Below, piece after piece: positions 26,793 through 36,518 of a stretch of DNA of 64,000 nt (its first letter is position 1; each line of letters begins with the position of its first letter). This DNA is from Brachyspira hampsonii (GTDB lineage Bacteria > Spirochaetota > Brachyspiria > Brachyspirales > Brachyspiraceae): contig NZ_CP019914.1 in assembly GCF_002214805.1 (NCBI RefSeq), positions 868,001-932,000 of the forward strand, given 5' to 3'. The notes under the pieces are model-generated. The model saw only the letters and a list, made by a program, of their open reading frames with translations. It was not told the DNA's origin and ran no database searches. The translations under genes were made by a program, and so were the position numbers.

Positions 26793-27857
26793 TTATTTTT
26801 CTAAAGCTGCAATCTCATCATAGCCTTGTTCTTTAGCTAAATCAAAAATTGTTTTTCCGTCTTTATCAACAACAGAAGTATCTGCACCTTTCTCTATCAA
26901 AAGTTTAAGAAGTTCAATATTTTCAGCTCTAAGAGCAATAAATATTAAAGGTAAACCAGAAACACTATCAGTTTGAGTATTAATATCAGCACCTTGTTCT
27001 ATTAAATATTCTGCTATTTCTGTAGTTTTATTTCCTACTGCAGCATTAAGTAATGAATAACTTTTACCTGAATATGAATAACCATTGGTATATCTCATAG
27101 CAGGGTCAGCACCTTGAGAAACTAAATATTTTACTATATCAATACATTCTTGAGAAATAGCATAAGCAATTACAGGACCGTACTCAAAATTTGAATAATT
27201 TATATCTGCTCCATGTTCAGTAAGAAGTTTAACCTTTTCTAAATCGCATCTTTTTATAGCAGGATATAATATATTATCTTCATTTTCTTCTTTAGTACCA
27301 TAAATAATATCAGTGTCTGCTCCTGCATTTAATAATTCCTTTACTACTTCCAAATGATAATTTTTTTCAGACTCTACAGCAGAATATAAAGCGTCTATAT
27401 TTGCTTGATATTCTTCTCTAAAATTAACATCAGCACCTTGTTTGATAAGTTCTTTTACAAGTTTCAAATATCCTTTTTCTGAAGCTAATTTTAAAGGAGT
27501 CCTATTATCATCTTTCATATTTACATCAGCACCATAAGATATTAATTCAATAGCCTTTTCTTCTGTAGGAAATTTATCAATAGCAAATACTAAAGAAGAT
27601 TTACTCGGATTTTTTGACTGCCATTCATCGAAAGATTTTTTATCTTTTATAGAATCAATTTCATTAAATAATTTTTCTTCATCTTCTAACATTGTAGTTT
27701 TATATATATCCCACATATCATTAGAAGCATATCCCTGATAGATTTTTTCATTATTACTTACTTCTGAATTATTTGTTTTTTCGCTTTTACCAGATCCGCA
27801 GCTTATTATATTTATTATGCTGATTAATATAAAAGCCATTATAATTATTTTTTTCAT
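26793..27857 (-). CDS. Ankyrin-repeat lipoprotein 2
   Basis: 354 residues from the ATG at 27857, with GGAG in front; the ORF's earlier ATG at 27869 overlaps that site. Lipobox IISC, then about eight ankyrin repeats (DNRTPLKLASEKGYLKLVKE, ELISYGADVNMK, YLVSQGADPAMRY, YLIEQGADINTQT). The C-terminal repeat, with LLKLLIEKGADTSVV and GYDEIAALEK, is closely similar to the neighbours. Likely a surface-exposed or periplasmic scaffold. The tandem paralogy and intervening repeats point to duplication within the locus. Confidence 0.88.
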   Translation of the reverse strand: MKKIIIMAFILISIINIISCGSGKSEKTNNSEVSNNEKIYQGYASNDMWDIYKTTMLEDEEKLFNEIDSIKDKKSFDEWQSKNPSKSSLVFAIDKFPTEEKAIELISYGADVNMKDDNRTPLKLASEKGYLKLVKELIKQGADVNFREEYQANIDALYSAVESEKNYHLEVVKELLNAGADTDIIYGTKEENEDNILYPAIKRCDLEKVKLLTEHGADINYSNFEYGPVIAYAISQECIDIVKYLVSQGADPAMRYTNGYSYSGKSYSLLNAAVGNKTTEIAEYLIEQGADINTQTDSVSGLPLIFIALRAENIELLKLLIEKGADTSVVDKDGKTIFDLAKEQGYDEIAALEK

Positions 27858-28012
27858 AAAATACTCCATAAATGATTATTATTTACTATAATATCATAAG
27901 TAAATATAAAAGTAAAGAAAACATTAATTACCACTATATCGTATATAACAAATCAATTAAAAATGTGTTGTTAATAAAAAACAGCTGACAATTGCTCAAT
28001 TTTTTATTTATA

Positions 28013-28048
28013 TTATTTCTCTAAAGCTAATATATCATCATAGCCTTT
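28013..28048 (-). pseudogene. Remnant of an ankyrin gene 3' end (12 codons)
   Basis: On the minus strand the codons for KGYDDILALEK and a stop, matching the end of the ankyrin gene that starts at 29297, but joined at once to repeat sequence (CTTATTTACATATT) instead of ankyrin coding sequence. Confidence 0.6.
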
Positions 28049-28130
28049 TTTCTTATTTACATATTAAAAAATCTCGCTTATAAAGAGCTGATAACTTCCT
28101 TCGTCAGTTATCAGCTGCTATATTTTTTTA
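28049..28130. repeat. Stem-loop repeat between ankyrin genes 2 and 3
   Basis: Third copy of the segment at 25127-25195 and 25271-25339. Here the inner stem is perfect: AGCTGATAACT (28086-28096) with AGTTATCAGCT (28106-28116), loop TCCTTCGTC. Confidence 0.8.
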
Positions 28131-28136
28131 TTTTTA

Positions 28137-29297
28137 CTATTTTTCTAAAGCTAATATATCATCATAACCTTTTTCTCTAGCTATATCAAAGACTGTTTTA
28201 CCTTCTTCATTAACTGCATAAGTATCAGCCCCGTTTTCTATAAGGAGTTTTACTAATTCTATATTTTCTACTGATATATCATTATCTATAGCTTCAATCA
28301 TTAAACTTCTTTCTTTAGAATATGCTGGTACATTAGCATCTGCTCCTTGTTCTATCAAATATTTAGCTATTTCTGTATTTTTATCATAAACGGTATCAGA
28401 TAATAAAGAATATGAAATGCCATTCTCAGTATATTTCATTTTAGGATCAATACCATTTGAAACTAAATATTTTACAATATCAATACGGTACGTTTTTCTA
28501 ATAACATTTGCAATTACTGGTGTTCCGTTTTTATTGACTCTTTTTATATCAGCTCCATTTTCTGTAAGCAATTTAAATATCTCAAAATTAAGTTTACTGT
28601 CCATAATATTATTTGAATTCATCAAAATATCTAATATAGAAAAGTCTTCTCCTTCATCTCCTATATAAATATTATTAACTTTAGCACCAGCATTAATTAA
28701 TTCTTTAAATATTAAAATACTAACTTCATTATCATCAGTAGCACAGTCAACAGCATGTAATAAAGCATCAAGTCCGTCATAATCTTTAGCATTAACATCA
28801 GCATTGTTTTTTATAAGCTCTTTTAAAAGTTTTAAATATCCCCTCCTAGATGCAGACATTAAAGGAGTCATTTTTACAAAATCTGCTGTTCTTTCATTAA
28901 CATCAGCACCATAATTAATAATTTCAATAGCTTTTTCTTCTGTAGGATAATAATTAATAGCGAACATTATAGGTGTTTCATCTGTATATTTAGACTGCCA
29001 TTCATCTAAAGAGGCTTTATCTTTTATAAGATTAAAATCTGCAATAGCTTGTGCATATTTTTCAGATGATGAAGCACTATAATAAATATTAGTGGCATAT
29101 CCTTCATACTCTTTTGTATTGGTTTCTAGTGTATTGGTATCAATTACAGAAGTTAATTTAGTATTGGTTTCTGCATTATTGGTATTAACTGCATTGGTAT
29201 TTGTGGTTACTTCTGTATTATCAGTTTTTTTAGAATTACAGCTTATTATATTTATTATACTAATTAATATTAAAGCTGTTATAATTATTTTTTTCAT
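28137..29297 (-). CDS. Ankyrin-repeat lipoprotein 3
   Basis: 386 residues; AAGGAG before the ATG at 29297. Lipobox IISC, a spacer with repeated NTNTLETNTKE-type residues, then about eight ankyrin repeats (KMTPLMSASRRGYLKLLKEL, EIINYGADVNER, YLIEQGADANVPA, KLLIENGADTYAV). It shares leader, spacer style and C-terminal repeat with the other two lipoproteins, so the three form a family that arose in place. No catalytic domain. Confidence 0.88.
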   Translation of the reverse strand: MKKIIITALILISIINIISCNSKKTDNTEVTTNTNAVNTNNAETNTKLTSVIDTNTLETNTKEYEGYATNIYYSASSSEKYAQAIADFNLIKDKASLDEWQSKYTDETPIMFAINYYPTEEKAIEIINYGADVNERTADFVKMTPLMSASRRGYLKLLKELIKNNADVNAKDYDGLDALLHAVDCATDDNEVSILIFKELINAGAKVNNIYIGDEGEDFSILDILMNSNNIMDSKLNFEIFKLLTENGADIKRVNKNGTPVIANVIRKTYRIDIVKYLVSNGIDPKMKYTENGISYSLLSDTVYDKNTEIAKYLIEQGADANVPAYSKERSLMIEAIDNDISVENIELVKLLIENGADTYAVNEEGKTVFDIAREKGYDDILALEK

Positions 29298-29515
29298 CAG
29301 ATTACTCCTTAATAGCTATTTTTGACATATAGTATCATAACTAAATACAAAAGTAAAGGAAATACTAATTTATACTAAAGTAGTATTATATTATTAAAAT
29401 CAATTAAAGATATATTAAGATAATATGCAGATATAAAATATAATCAAAAAACTAATATAGAATTTTAAAAAGTTTTATTATAAAAAATAATATTAGGTTA
29501 TATTAATTTTTTGTA

Positions 29516-30394
29516 TCATAATTTTTCTATTTTTTCTATACTAAGCCCTGTTAATTCGCTTATAAGATTTAAATCCATATTTTTATTTTTCATATTTCTA
29601 GCTAGAGAATATTTTTCTTGTTCTATACCCTGTTCTATACCCTTTTTCATTCCTTCCTCTATACCCTTTATACGCTCTTCATTAAGCATTAGAACATTAA
29701 AATAATCTCTTTCATAATTACTGTAGCCATTATATAAATCATTGCTATTAACAAATTTATTATATTCATCATATACTTCTTTCATTATAGGATTTTTCTT
29801 TACTAATATTTCCATAGTATCCTCCAATTTATCCTTAGAATTTAAAAACTCAAACCAATCTGATAAGCCTTCATATAAATTACTATTATTAATGAACTTT
29901 TTCAATTCAAGAAAATGAATTTCCAAATGATTAGTTAATATATGATTGGTTTCTAACTCTTTAATAAAATAACAGCTATGAGGTTTATCTATATCTTTTA
30001 TCAAATTAAAATCTAAAATATTAATACTTATTACAGGTGTTAAATCAGAATATATATCCTTAGATTTTAAATTTGTAAAATAATTTTTAGCCCAATAGTA
30101 TAAACTTCTGTATATAAATGAATGGTTGCCTATTCTTTGTATTTCTATAATTATAGTTTCGCCTGATTTAGTTTTAGCTTTAACATCTGCTATTGATTCT
30201 TTATCAAAAACATTTTCTTTTAAGTTAAAAGTATTCAAGACTTCTATATATTCAAAAGGCTCTTGATTAGAGTCTATTCTCACAGAATTAATAAGATTTT
30301 TTAATATATGCTCATGTCCTTCCTTGGCAAACATATAACGCATAAAATAATCATTAAGCACATTAAAATTTTTATTATTTGGTCTCAATTCCAT
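29516..30394 (-). CDS. Rpn-type PD-(D/E)XK nuclease, copy 1
   Basis: 292 residues of the Rpn/YhgA-like (PDDEXK_2) family. The nuclease core shows an Asp in SIADVKAKTKSG and the EIQ of TIIIEIQRIG (about residues 88-108), the usual D...ExQ signature. The C-terminus has EEGMKKGIEQGIEQE, the Gly/Glu repeat common in this family, and a helix-turn-helix-like LISELTGLSIEKIEKL. Rpn proteins promote RecA-independent recombination and DNA cleavage. An almost identical gene lies at 32348 in the same orientation; the main differences are around INNSNLYEG and the length of the GIEQ repeat. Confidence 0.88.
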   Translation of the reverse strand: MELRPNNKNFNVLNDYFMRYMFAKEGHEHILKNLINSVRIDSNQEPFEYIEVLNTFNLKENVFDKESIADVKAKTKSGETIIIEIQRIGNHSFIYRSLYYWAKNYFTNLKSKDIYSDLTPVISINILDFNLIKDIDKPHSCYFIKELETNHILTNHLEIHFLELKKFINNSNLYEGLSDWFEFLNSKDKLEDTMEILVKKNPIMKEVYDEYNKFVNSNDLYNGYSNYERDYFNVLMLNEERIKGIEEGMKKGIEQGIEQEKYSLARNMKNKNMDLNLISELTGLSIEKIEKL

Positions 30395-30435
30395 AAAGTT
30401 ATTATAATGAAATATTTATACTTTGTCAAACAATA

Positions 30436-30465
30436 TTGACAAAATATACTAATATACTGTATAAT
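30436..30465 (+). promoter_or_regulatory. Consensus sigma-70-type promoter
   Basis: TTGACA at 30436-30441 and TATAAT at 30460-30465, both exact consensus hexamers, with an 18-bp spacer. They lie 28 bases before the ATG of the ankyrin/membrane protein at 30493. The TTG of the -35 box opens a longer frame that should not be read as the start. Confidence 0.75.
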
Positions 30466-30492
30466 CAAAAAACTAATATTAAAAAGAGGTTT

Positions 30493-31383
30493 ATGGTGAA
30501 AGTATTAGGCATTATAATATTTATTATTAGTTCGTACATTTCTTATGCTCAAGTAAGTGATGATTTTAAGAAATTAGCGGCAACAAATAAAGAATCAGCA
30601 TTAGCACAATCAGTATATTCTGAAAATATTGATGAGTTTAAATATGTAATTGAAAATATGGAAAACAATAAAGAATATATAACCTACTCCATAACGAATA
30701 GTAGCTATGAGTGGTATGACTATATACCTAATTTAAGTACTAATAATTTCTCTAATTTTGTAAAAGTTTTATTAGATAATGGAATGGATATTAACGAGAA
30801 AAATAATGCTGGAAAAAGCCTTATACTTGATGTAAGTAAGTCCTACGATTCACATCGTAAACCTAAATTCGGCACAAGTGAAATTATAGGAGTTCCAGAT
30901 AGTAAATATAAAATTGAAACACTGATAAATCTTGGAGCAAATATTAATATACAAGATAATGATGGAAATGGTATACTTCACTATATACTTTCTAGGGATA
31001 ATATAGGAATAGAAGAATATGATATTATTGAAATGCTTATAAAAAACGCAGTAAATATTAATTTACAAAATAATGACGGAGATACTGCACTTCATAAGAT
31101 TTCATATAAAAAAAATAATGGGCATAGAGATATTGATATGGAAAAAAAAGTTATATCTCTTTTGATAGAAAATAATGCAGATAAAAATATAAAAAATAAT
31201 AATGGAAAAAAAGCGTATCCCGGAGCATTTATATATAATATAAAATTAATTTTTAGTAAAATATTTAATGATATATTATACCCTATTTTTATGCTTCTAC
31301 TTATCATTATAGTTGCTATACCATCTTTTATATTCTATGCAATATCAGGATTTATTGAAAATTTATCTGGATTTTTCAGATAA
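30493..31383 (+). CDS. Exported ankyrin-repeat protein with C-terminal membrane segment
   Basis: 296 residues from the ATG at 30493 (AGAGG upstream; the promoter lies between it and the TTG at 30436). A signal peptide ending SYAQ, then four or five ankyrin repeats (LLDNGMDINEKNNAGKSLIL, INLGANINIQDNDGNGILHY, LQNNDGDTALHKIS, IENNADKNIKNNNGKKA), and a hydrophobic helix near 270-290. Unlike the three ankyrin lipoproteins it has no lipobox, lies on the other strand and ends in the membrane. Flanked by the two Rpn genes. Confidence 0.78.
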   Translation: MVKVLGIIIFIISSYISYAQVSDDFKKLAATNKESALAQSVYSENIDEFKYVIENMENNKEYITYSITNSSYEWYDYIPNLSTNNFSNFVKVLLDNGMDINEKNNAGKSLILDVSKSYDSHRKPKFGTSEIIGVPDSKYKIETLINLGANINIQDNDGNGILHYILSRDNIGIEEYDIIEMLIKNAVNINLQNNDGDTALHKISYKKNNGHRDIDMEKKVISLLIENNADKNIKNNNGKKAYPGAFIYNIKLIFSKIFNDILYPIFMLLLIIIVAIPSFIFYAISGFIENLSGFFR

Positions 31384-31452
31384 TTGATTTTTATGCAGCT
31401 TAAAATTATATATGCTGAAAATTTTTAATTTTAAAAAGTATATAATAATACT

Positions 31453-32256
31453 ATGAACAAATATGCATCTCCGATATATAAATACGAAGGAAGAGTTAAT
31501 TTAATAATCTCTTTAATATCAGCTTTAATAAATTTAACAGCATTACTAAATATAAATCATTTTAATTTAATAACATTTAATGCAGTATATTTATTGAGCT
31601 TCTTTTCAGTATTTATGTTTATCAATTCCCGTACAGTTAATGCTAATATTTTCAAAAATTACAAGAAAGAAATAAAAAATAAAACACTATTTTCTTTTAT
31701 TGGTTTTGCTGCTTCATTAATTTTATATATTTTAATTACAAAAAATGTTTTTAATAAAGCAGTAGTATTTAATTATAAATATACTATTCTTCCTATTATG
31801 AATGTTATTTCTATAATGCTAGCTAATATAGTATATTTTATATTAGAAAAACTTTTTGTAAATGAATATAAACATTTCTTTAACATGAAATGCATTTCAA
31901 ATATATTATTAATATCATTTGTGTATGCATCAGTTTTTATAGCATTATATTTATTTTATGGATCTAAATACATTGTTATTTTATTAAGTATATCAAACTC
32001 TTTATTGTCATCTACAATACTATCAATTTTCAATATAATGTCATCAAAGTTTATGAATCCTTGGAGCAGATTTGTATTTGTAAATGCTAGCTATATAATA
32101 TCTTTTATTTTATCTTTAATAATATCTTCTATTGTAATAGCCATTTTCTTTACATTTAAAATACAAATGTTTATTATAATTTCTATAATAATATTACTCT
32201 CATTTATAATTTCTCTTTTATTAGCACATTATATAAAAGCATATTCATATTTATAA
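31453..32256 (+). CDS. Membrane protein, paralogue of the permease at 20482 without its outside domains
   Basis: 267 residues, about eight membrane segments. SVFMFINSRTVNAN, FSFIGFAASLILYI, NIVYFILEKLFVNEY and SSTILSIFNIMSSKF line up with the membrane blocks of the 689-residue protein at 20482 (SVFIFINSYTIYS, FSALGFVISFIIYI, VKYQVWEKVFLQGEEY, SSSILSIFYMRLSKF). Both large extracytoplasmic domains are missing, although order and ends are kept. So this is either a deletion derivative or the older form. No partner ATPase nearby. Function unknown. Confidence 0.65.
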   Translation: MNKYASPIYKYEGRVNLIISLISALINLTALLNINHFNLITFNAVYLLSFFSVFMFINSRTVNANIFKNYKKEIKNKTLFSFIGFAASLILYILITKNVFNKAVVFNYKYTILPIMNVISIMLANIVYFILEKLFVNEYKHFFNMKCISNILLISFVYASVFIALYLFYGSKYIVILLSISNSLLSSTILSIFNIMSSKFMNPWSRFVFVNASYIISFILSLIISSIVIAIFFTFKIQMFIIISIIILLSFIISLLLAHYIKAYSYL

Positions 32257-32347
32257 ATAGATGCTTTAAAACATTATTAGAGTGAGAGTACCTACAAATA
32301 GAAAAATTATGGTTTTTATACATAACTCAAAATATAAATTTTTTATA

Positions 32348-33202
32348 TTATAGTTTTTCTATTTTTTCTATACTAAGCCCTGTTAATTCGCTTATAAGAT
32401 TTATATCCATATTTTTATTTTTCATATTTCTAGCTAGAGAATATTTTTCTTGTTCTATACCCTGTTCTATACCCTTTATACGCTCTTCATTAAGCATTAA
32501 AACATTAAAATAATCTCTCTCATAATTACTGTACCCATTATATAAATCATTGCTATTAACAAATTTATTATATTCATCATATACTTCTTTCATTATAGGA
32601 TTTTTCTTTACTAATATTTCCATAGTATCCTCCAATTTATCCTTAGAATTTAAAAACTCAAACCAATCTGATAAATCTTTATACAATTTATTATCACTAT
32701 TAAATTTTTTCAATTCAAGAAAGTGAATTTCCAAATGATTAGTTAATATATGATTGGTTTCCAACTCTTTAATAAAATAGCAGCTATGAGGCTTATCTAT
32801 ATCTTTTATCAAATTAAAATCCAAAATATTAATACTTATTACAGGTGTCAAATCTGAATATATATCCTTAGATTTTAAATTTGTGAAATAATTTTTAGCC
32901 CAATAGTACAAACTTCTATATATAAATGAATGGTTGCCTATTCTTTGTATTTCTATAATTATAGTTTCGCCTGATTTAGTTTTAGCTTTAACATCTGCTA
33001 TTGATTCTTTATCAAAAACATTTTCTTTTAAATTAAATGTATTAAGCACTTCTATATATTCAAAAGGCTCTTGATTAGAGTCTATTCTCACAGAATTAAT
33101 AAGATTTTTCAATATATGCTCATGTCCTTCTTTGGCAAACATATAACGCATAAAATAATCATTAAGCACATTAAAATTTTTATTATTTGGTCTCAATTCC
33201 AT
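32348..33202 (-). CDS. Rpn-type PD-(D/E)XK nuclease, copy 2
   Basis: 284 residues, nearly identical to the gene at 29516 over most of its length, with the same D...EIQ core and C-terminal LISELTGLSIEKIEKL. It differs by a local divergence (NSDNKLYKDLSDW) and a shorter GIEQ repeat. The similarity continues into the 5' flank (the TTATTATAATGAA stretch and CTTTGTCAAA), so the promoter was copied too. The direct repeats of about 0.9 kb bracket 30.4-32.3 kb. Confidence 0.88.
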   Translation of the reverse strand: MELRPNNKNFNVLNDYFMRYMFAKEGHEHILKNLINSVRIDSNQEPFEYIEVLNTFNLKENVFDKESIADVKAKTKSGETIIIEIQRIGNHSFIYRSLYYWAKNYFTNLKSKDIYSDLTPVISINILDFNLIKDIDKPHSCYFIKELETNHILTNHLEIHFLELKKFNSDNKLYKDLSDWFEFLNSKDKLEDTMEILVKKNPIMKEVYDEYNKFVNSNDLYNGYSNYERDYFNVLMLNEERIKGIEQGIEQEKYSLARNMKNKNMDINLISELTGLSIEKIEKL

Positions 33203-33330
33203 AAAATTATTATAATGAATTTTTATTCTTTGTCAAATAATATAATTATATAAAGTATGTAAAATTCAAATTTGATTAAAGAATAAAAATATATTATACT
33301 AATCAAAAAAATTATAAACGGATAAATATA

Positions 33331-36009
33331 ATGCAGGAAACATTTTTTGGAAGCGATAATAAAGAAGAAAATCAAAAGCTTACCCCTATGATGAGGCAGT
33401 ATAAAGAAATTAAAGATAAATACAATGACAGTATACTTCTTTTTAGAATGGGAGATTTTTACGAGGTATTTTTTGATGATGCAAAAGTAGTATCTGATAT
33501 ATTAGGTCTTACTCTTACCAAAAGAGCTAATGTTCCTATGGCTGGAGTTCCTTATCATGCAATAGACAATTATTTATCAAAATTAGTTAAATCTGGAATG
33601 AAGATTGCTATATGCGATCAAATGGAAGATCCCAAAACAGCAAAAGGTATTGTAAAAAGAGAAGTTACTCAGGTTATAACACCGGGCACTATTTCAGAAA
33701 ATAAATATTTAGAATCAAAAAGCAATAATTATTTAGCTTCTATAATAGTGTCAAAAAGTGAGAAAAATGCTGCTTTATCTATATGCGATATTTCTACAGG
33801 AGAACTTTATACAACAGAAATAAACTCTAATTTAGAAAATCATAATGAAGCCTTAAAAGAAATTATTGATGAACTTACAGAAGAGATTATAAGATTTTCT
33901 CCAAAAGAAATTATGACTATAGAATCCGTTTCAGAAAGTATAATTATAAAAGAGATAAAAAATAAGTTTTCAAATATATTTTATAGCACAACTCCAAATT
34001 ATACTGCAGAATATTCTTATGCATATAAAACTTTAACTAATCATTTCAAAACAGTATCATTAAAAAGTTTCGGCATAGAAGAAAAGCCTCTTTTAATATC
34101 GCTTTTAGGTTCAACTATATTTTATATTCAGGAGCTTTCAAAAACTTCACTTGAACATATATCTAATATTACACTATATAATAGAAGAGATTCAATGACT
34201 TTGGATTATGCTACAATAGCAAGTTTGGAAATATTAGAAACAATAAGAAATGATAATAATAAAATGACATTATTTGATACTATAGACAGAACAAAAACTT
34301 CTATGGGAGCAAGATATTTAAAAAGAATAATAGTAGAGCCATTATTAAATATTAATGATATAAATAAGCGACTTGATAATGTAGAGTTTTTTTATAAAAA
34401 TCAAAAGTTTATGTATAAAATAAGAGATTTGCTTCAGGATATTGGAGATATAGAAAGACTTGCATCAAAACTAGCACTTTCAAGGATTAACCCTAAAGAG
34501 CTTGTATCATTAAAAAGATTTTTAATGTCATCTATAGAAGTAATTACAGAACTTGCTATGAATAATTTTGAGGATGTTAACTTTGAAGAGGTTAACGATA
34601 TAAAAATAATTACTGATTTAATAGAGCGTGCCATACTGGAAGAACCTAAAATAGTTATAAATGAAGGCGATATTATAAAAGATGATTATAATGAAACATT
34701 AAAAAAATATAATGAAGCTAGAAGAGAAGGACGCTCTTGGATAGCAGAACTTGAACATAATTATAAATTAGATACAGGAATAAACAATTTAAAAATACGC
34801 TATAATAATGTTATAGGCTATTATATAGAAGTAACCAAAGCAAATGCATCATCAGTGCCAAGCGATTTTATAAAAAGACAAACATTAATAGGAAGCGAAA
34901 GATACACCACAAGCAAATTAATGGAGTATGAAACTATTATTAATGAAGCCAACGAAAAAAGTTATGCATTAGAATATGATATATTTATTGATGTAAGAAA
35001 TAAAACTAATGAATATTTAAACTCAATATTAAAAATGGCTAAAGTAATTTCTATAATAGATGTTTATTCTTCTCTTGCATGCCTTGCTAAAGAGGATAAT
35101 TATGTTAAGCCAATAATAACAGATGACGGAATAATAGATATAAAAGAAGGAAGACACCCTGTTGTAGAAGTTAATCTAAAAACAGAAAGTTTCATTCCAA
35201 ACGACACATATTTAGACAGCAAAAAGGAACATATGCTTATAATTACAGGACCTAATATGAGCGGTAAAAGTACATATTTAAGACAAACGGCTTTAATAGT
35301 ACTGCTTGCTCAGATTGGATCATTTGTGCCTGCATCAAGTGCTAAAATATCTATAGTTGACCGCATATTTACTCGTGTTGGTGCAAGCGACAATATAGCT
35401 AGAGGAGAAAGTACATTCTTAGTAGAGATGAATGAAACAGCATACATACTTAATCATTGTACTGATAAAAGCCTTGTTATAATGGATGAAATAGGAAGAG
35501 GAACTTCTACTTATGACGGACTTTCTATTGCTTGGGCTATAGTGGAATATTTAGTTCATGAAGAAAATAAAAAAGCTAAAACATTATTTGCTACGCATTA
35601 CCATGAACTTACTATGCTTGAAGATTTGGAAGGTGTTAAAAACTATAAAGTATTAGTTGAAGAATACAAAGATGAAATAATATTTATGAAAAAAGTTACA
35701 GAAGGAGCAGCAGAGTCAAGCTACGGAATATATGCAGCAAAAATAGCAGGAGCTCCTAATAAAGTTATAAAAAGAGCTAGTGAAATACTAAAAAAACTTG
35801 AAACAGAAGCAAGTATACAGGTTGAAAATATAGAATTAAATACTCAAAAGTCAAAAGATATACTTCCATTTTATGACAATACCAATAGTATAATAGAAGA
35901 AAAAACAAAAGAAAGCGAAATAGAAAAAGAAATAAAAGATTTAAATATTAATAATATTACCCCTATTGATGCTTTGAATTTAATTAATAAATGGAAAAAC
36001 ATGATATAA
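33331..36009 (+). CDS. mutS: DNA mismatch repair protein MutS
   Basis: 892 residues. The mismatch-binding domain begins TPMMRQYKEIKDKYNDSILLFRMGDFYEVF with the conserved F-x-E (FYEVF); the core and clamp follow; the ATPase has Walker A GPNMSGKST at about 640-648, MDEIGRGTSTYDG (Walker B and signature) and ATHYHEL. The C-terminal tail is about 90 residues. It detects mismatches and recruits MutL (not in the window). It starts about 130 bases beyond the Rpn gene on the opposite strand. A hairpin overlaps its stop codon. Confidence 0.98.
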   Translation: MQETFFGSDNKEENQKLTPMMRQYKEIKDKYNDSILLFRMGDFYEVFFDDAKVVSDILGLTLTKRANVPMAGVPYHAIDNYLSKLVKSGMKIAICDQMEDPKTAKGIVKREVTQVITPGTISENKYLESKSNNYLASIIVSKSEKNAALSICDISTGELYTTEINSNLENHNEALKEIIDELTEEIIRFSPKEIMTIESVSESIIIKEIKNKFSNIFYSTTPNYTAEYSYAYKTLTNHFKTVSLKSFGIEEKPLLISLLGSTIFYIQELSKTSLEHISNITLYNRRDSMTLDYATIASLEILETIRNDNNKMTLFDTIDRTKTSMGARYLKRIIVEPLLNINDINKRLDNVEFFYKNQKFMYKIRDLLQDIGDIERLASKLALSRINPKELVSLKRFLMSSIEVITELAMNNFEDVNFEEVNDIKIITDLIERAILEEPKIVINEGDIIKDDYNETLKKYNEARREGRSWIAELEHNYKLDTGINNLKIRYNNVIGYYIEVTKANASSVPSDFIKRQTLIGSERYTTSKLMEYETIINEANEKSYALEYDIFIDVRNKTNEYLNSILKMAKVISIIDVYSSLACLAKEDNYVKPIITDDGIIDIKEGRHPVVEVNLKTESFIPNDTYLDSKKEHMLIITGPNMSGKSTYLRQTALIVLLAQIGSFVPASSAKISIVDRIFTRVGASDNIARGESTFLVEMNETAYILNHCTDKSLVIMDEIGRGTSTYDGLSIAWAIVEYLVHEENKKAKTLFATHYHELTMLEDLEGVKNYKVLVEEYKDEIIFMKKVTEGAAESSYGIYAAKIAGAPNKVIKRASEILKKLETEASIQVENIELNTQKSKDILPFYDNTNSIIEEKTKESEIEKEIKDLNINNITPIDALNLINKWKNMI

Positions 36010-36030
36010 AAATATCATGTTGATTTTTTT
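35998..36030 (+). terminator. Terminator overlapping the mutS stop
   Basis: AACATGATAT (35998-36007) pairs with ATATCATGTT (36012-36021) and seven T follow. The first arm contains the last codons of mutS. Confidence 0.8.
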
Positions 36031-36088
36031 ATAAATTCAATTTTAAGAGGTTGCAAGCCGAAATTATAATATAATAATGAGGTGTACA

Positions 36089-36412
36089 ATGACTGAACAA
36101 TACTATTACAAATCAACAACTGAAAGAGAATTTGACTGTGTGAAAGATGATGAAAGATTGATAGAGACTTTATCTGATAAGGGGTATACTGTTTATGCCA
36201 TTGCACAAAAATCTAATCAATTAATACCATATCATGAACATCCTTCCGAAGAGATGGTAATAGTATTAAGCGGTAAAGTAAGATATATAGTAGAAGAAGA
36301 AATCGTGGATTTAGAAGAAGGCGATATTATAAGAGTAAGACCGCATTCTGTACATTCTATGATAGGAATTTCTGAAAATGGTATATCGAATTTGCTTTTG
36401 GTATTCATATAA
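36089..36412 (+). CDS. Small cupin-domain protein
   Basis: 107 residues from the ATG at 36089, which has GAGGTG in front; the ATG at 36077 overlaps that site. Single cupin barrel: LIPYHEHPSEEMVIVLSGKV carries the HxH...E metal motif and VRPHSVHSMIGI the second His. Such stand-alone cupins bind metals or small molecules; no substrate can be named. Isolated between mutS and a repeat-rich gap. Confidence 0.82.
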   Translation: MTEQYYYKSTTEREFDCVKDDERLIETLSDKGYTVYAIAQKSNQLIPYHEHPSEEMVIVLSGKVRYIVEEEIVDLEEGDIIRVRPHSVHSMIGISENGISNLLLVFI

Positions 36413-36518
36413 ATCAATATTATTATAGTTATTTAATATAGTATATTTGTTTCAAGGTATAAATTAATAAATATTTATAGTATTTCATTATCTAATTTAT
36501 ATAATTAAGTTTTCAGCC

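Noticed and set aside
30436-30492. N-terminal extension of the fourth ankyrin protein from TTG 30436
   Set aside because: That TTG is the -35 box of a perfect promoter; the ATG at 30493 has a ribosome site and starts the signal peptide.
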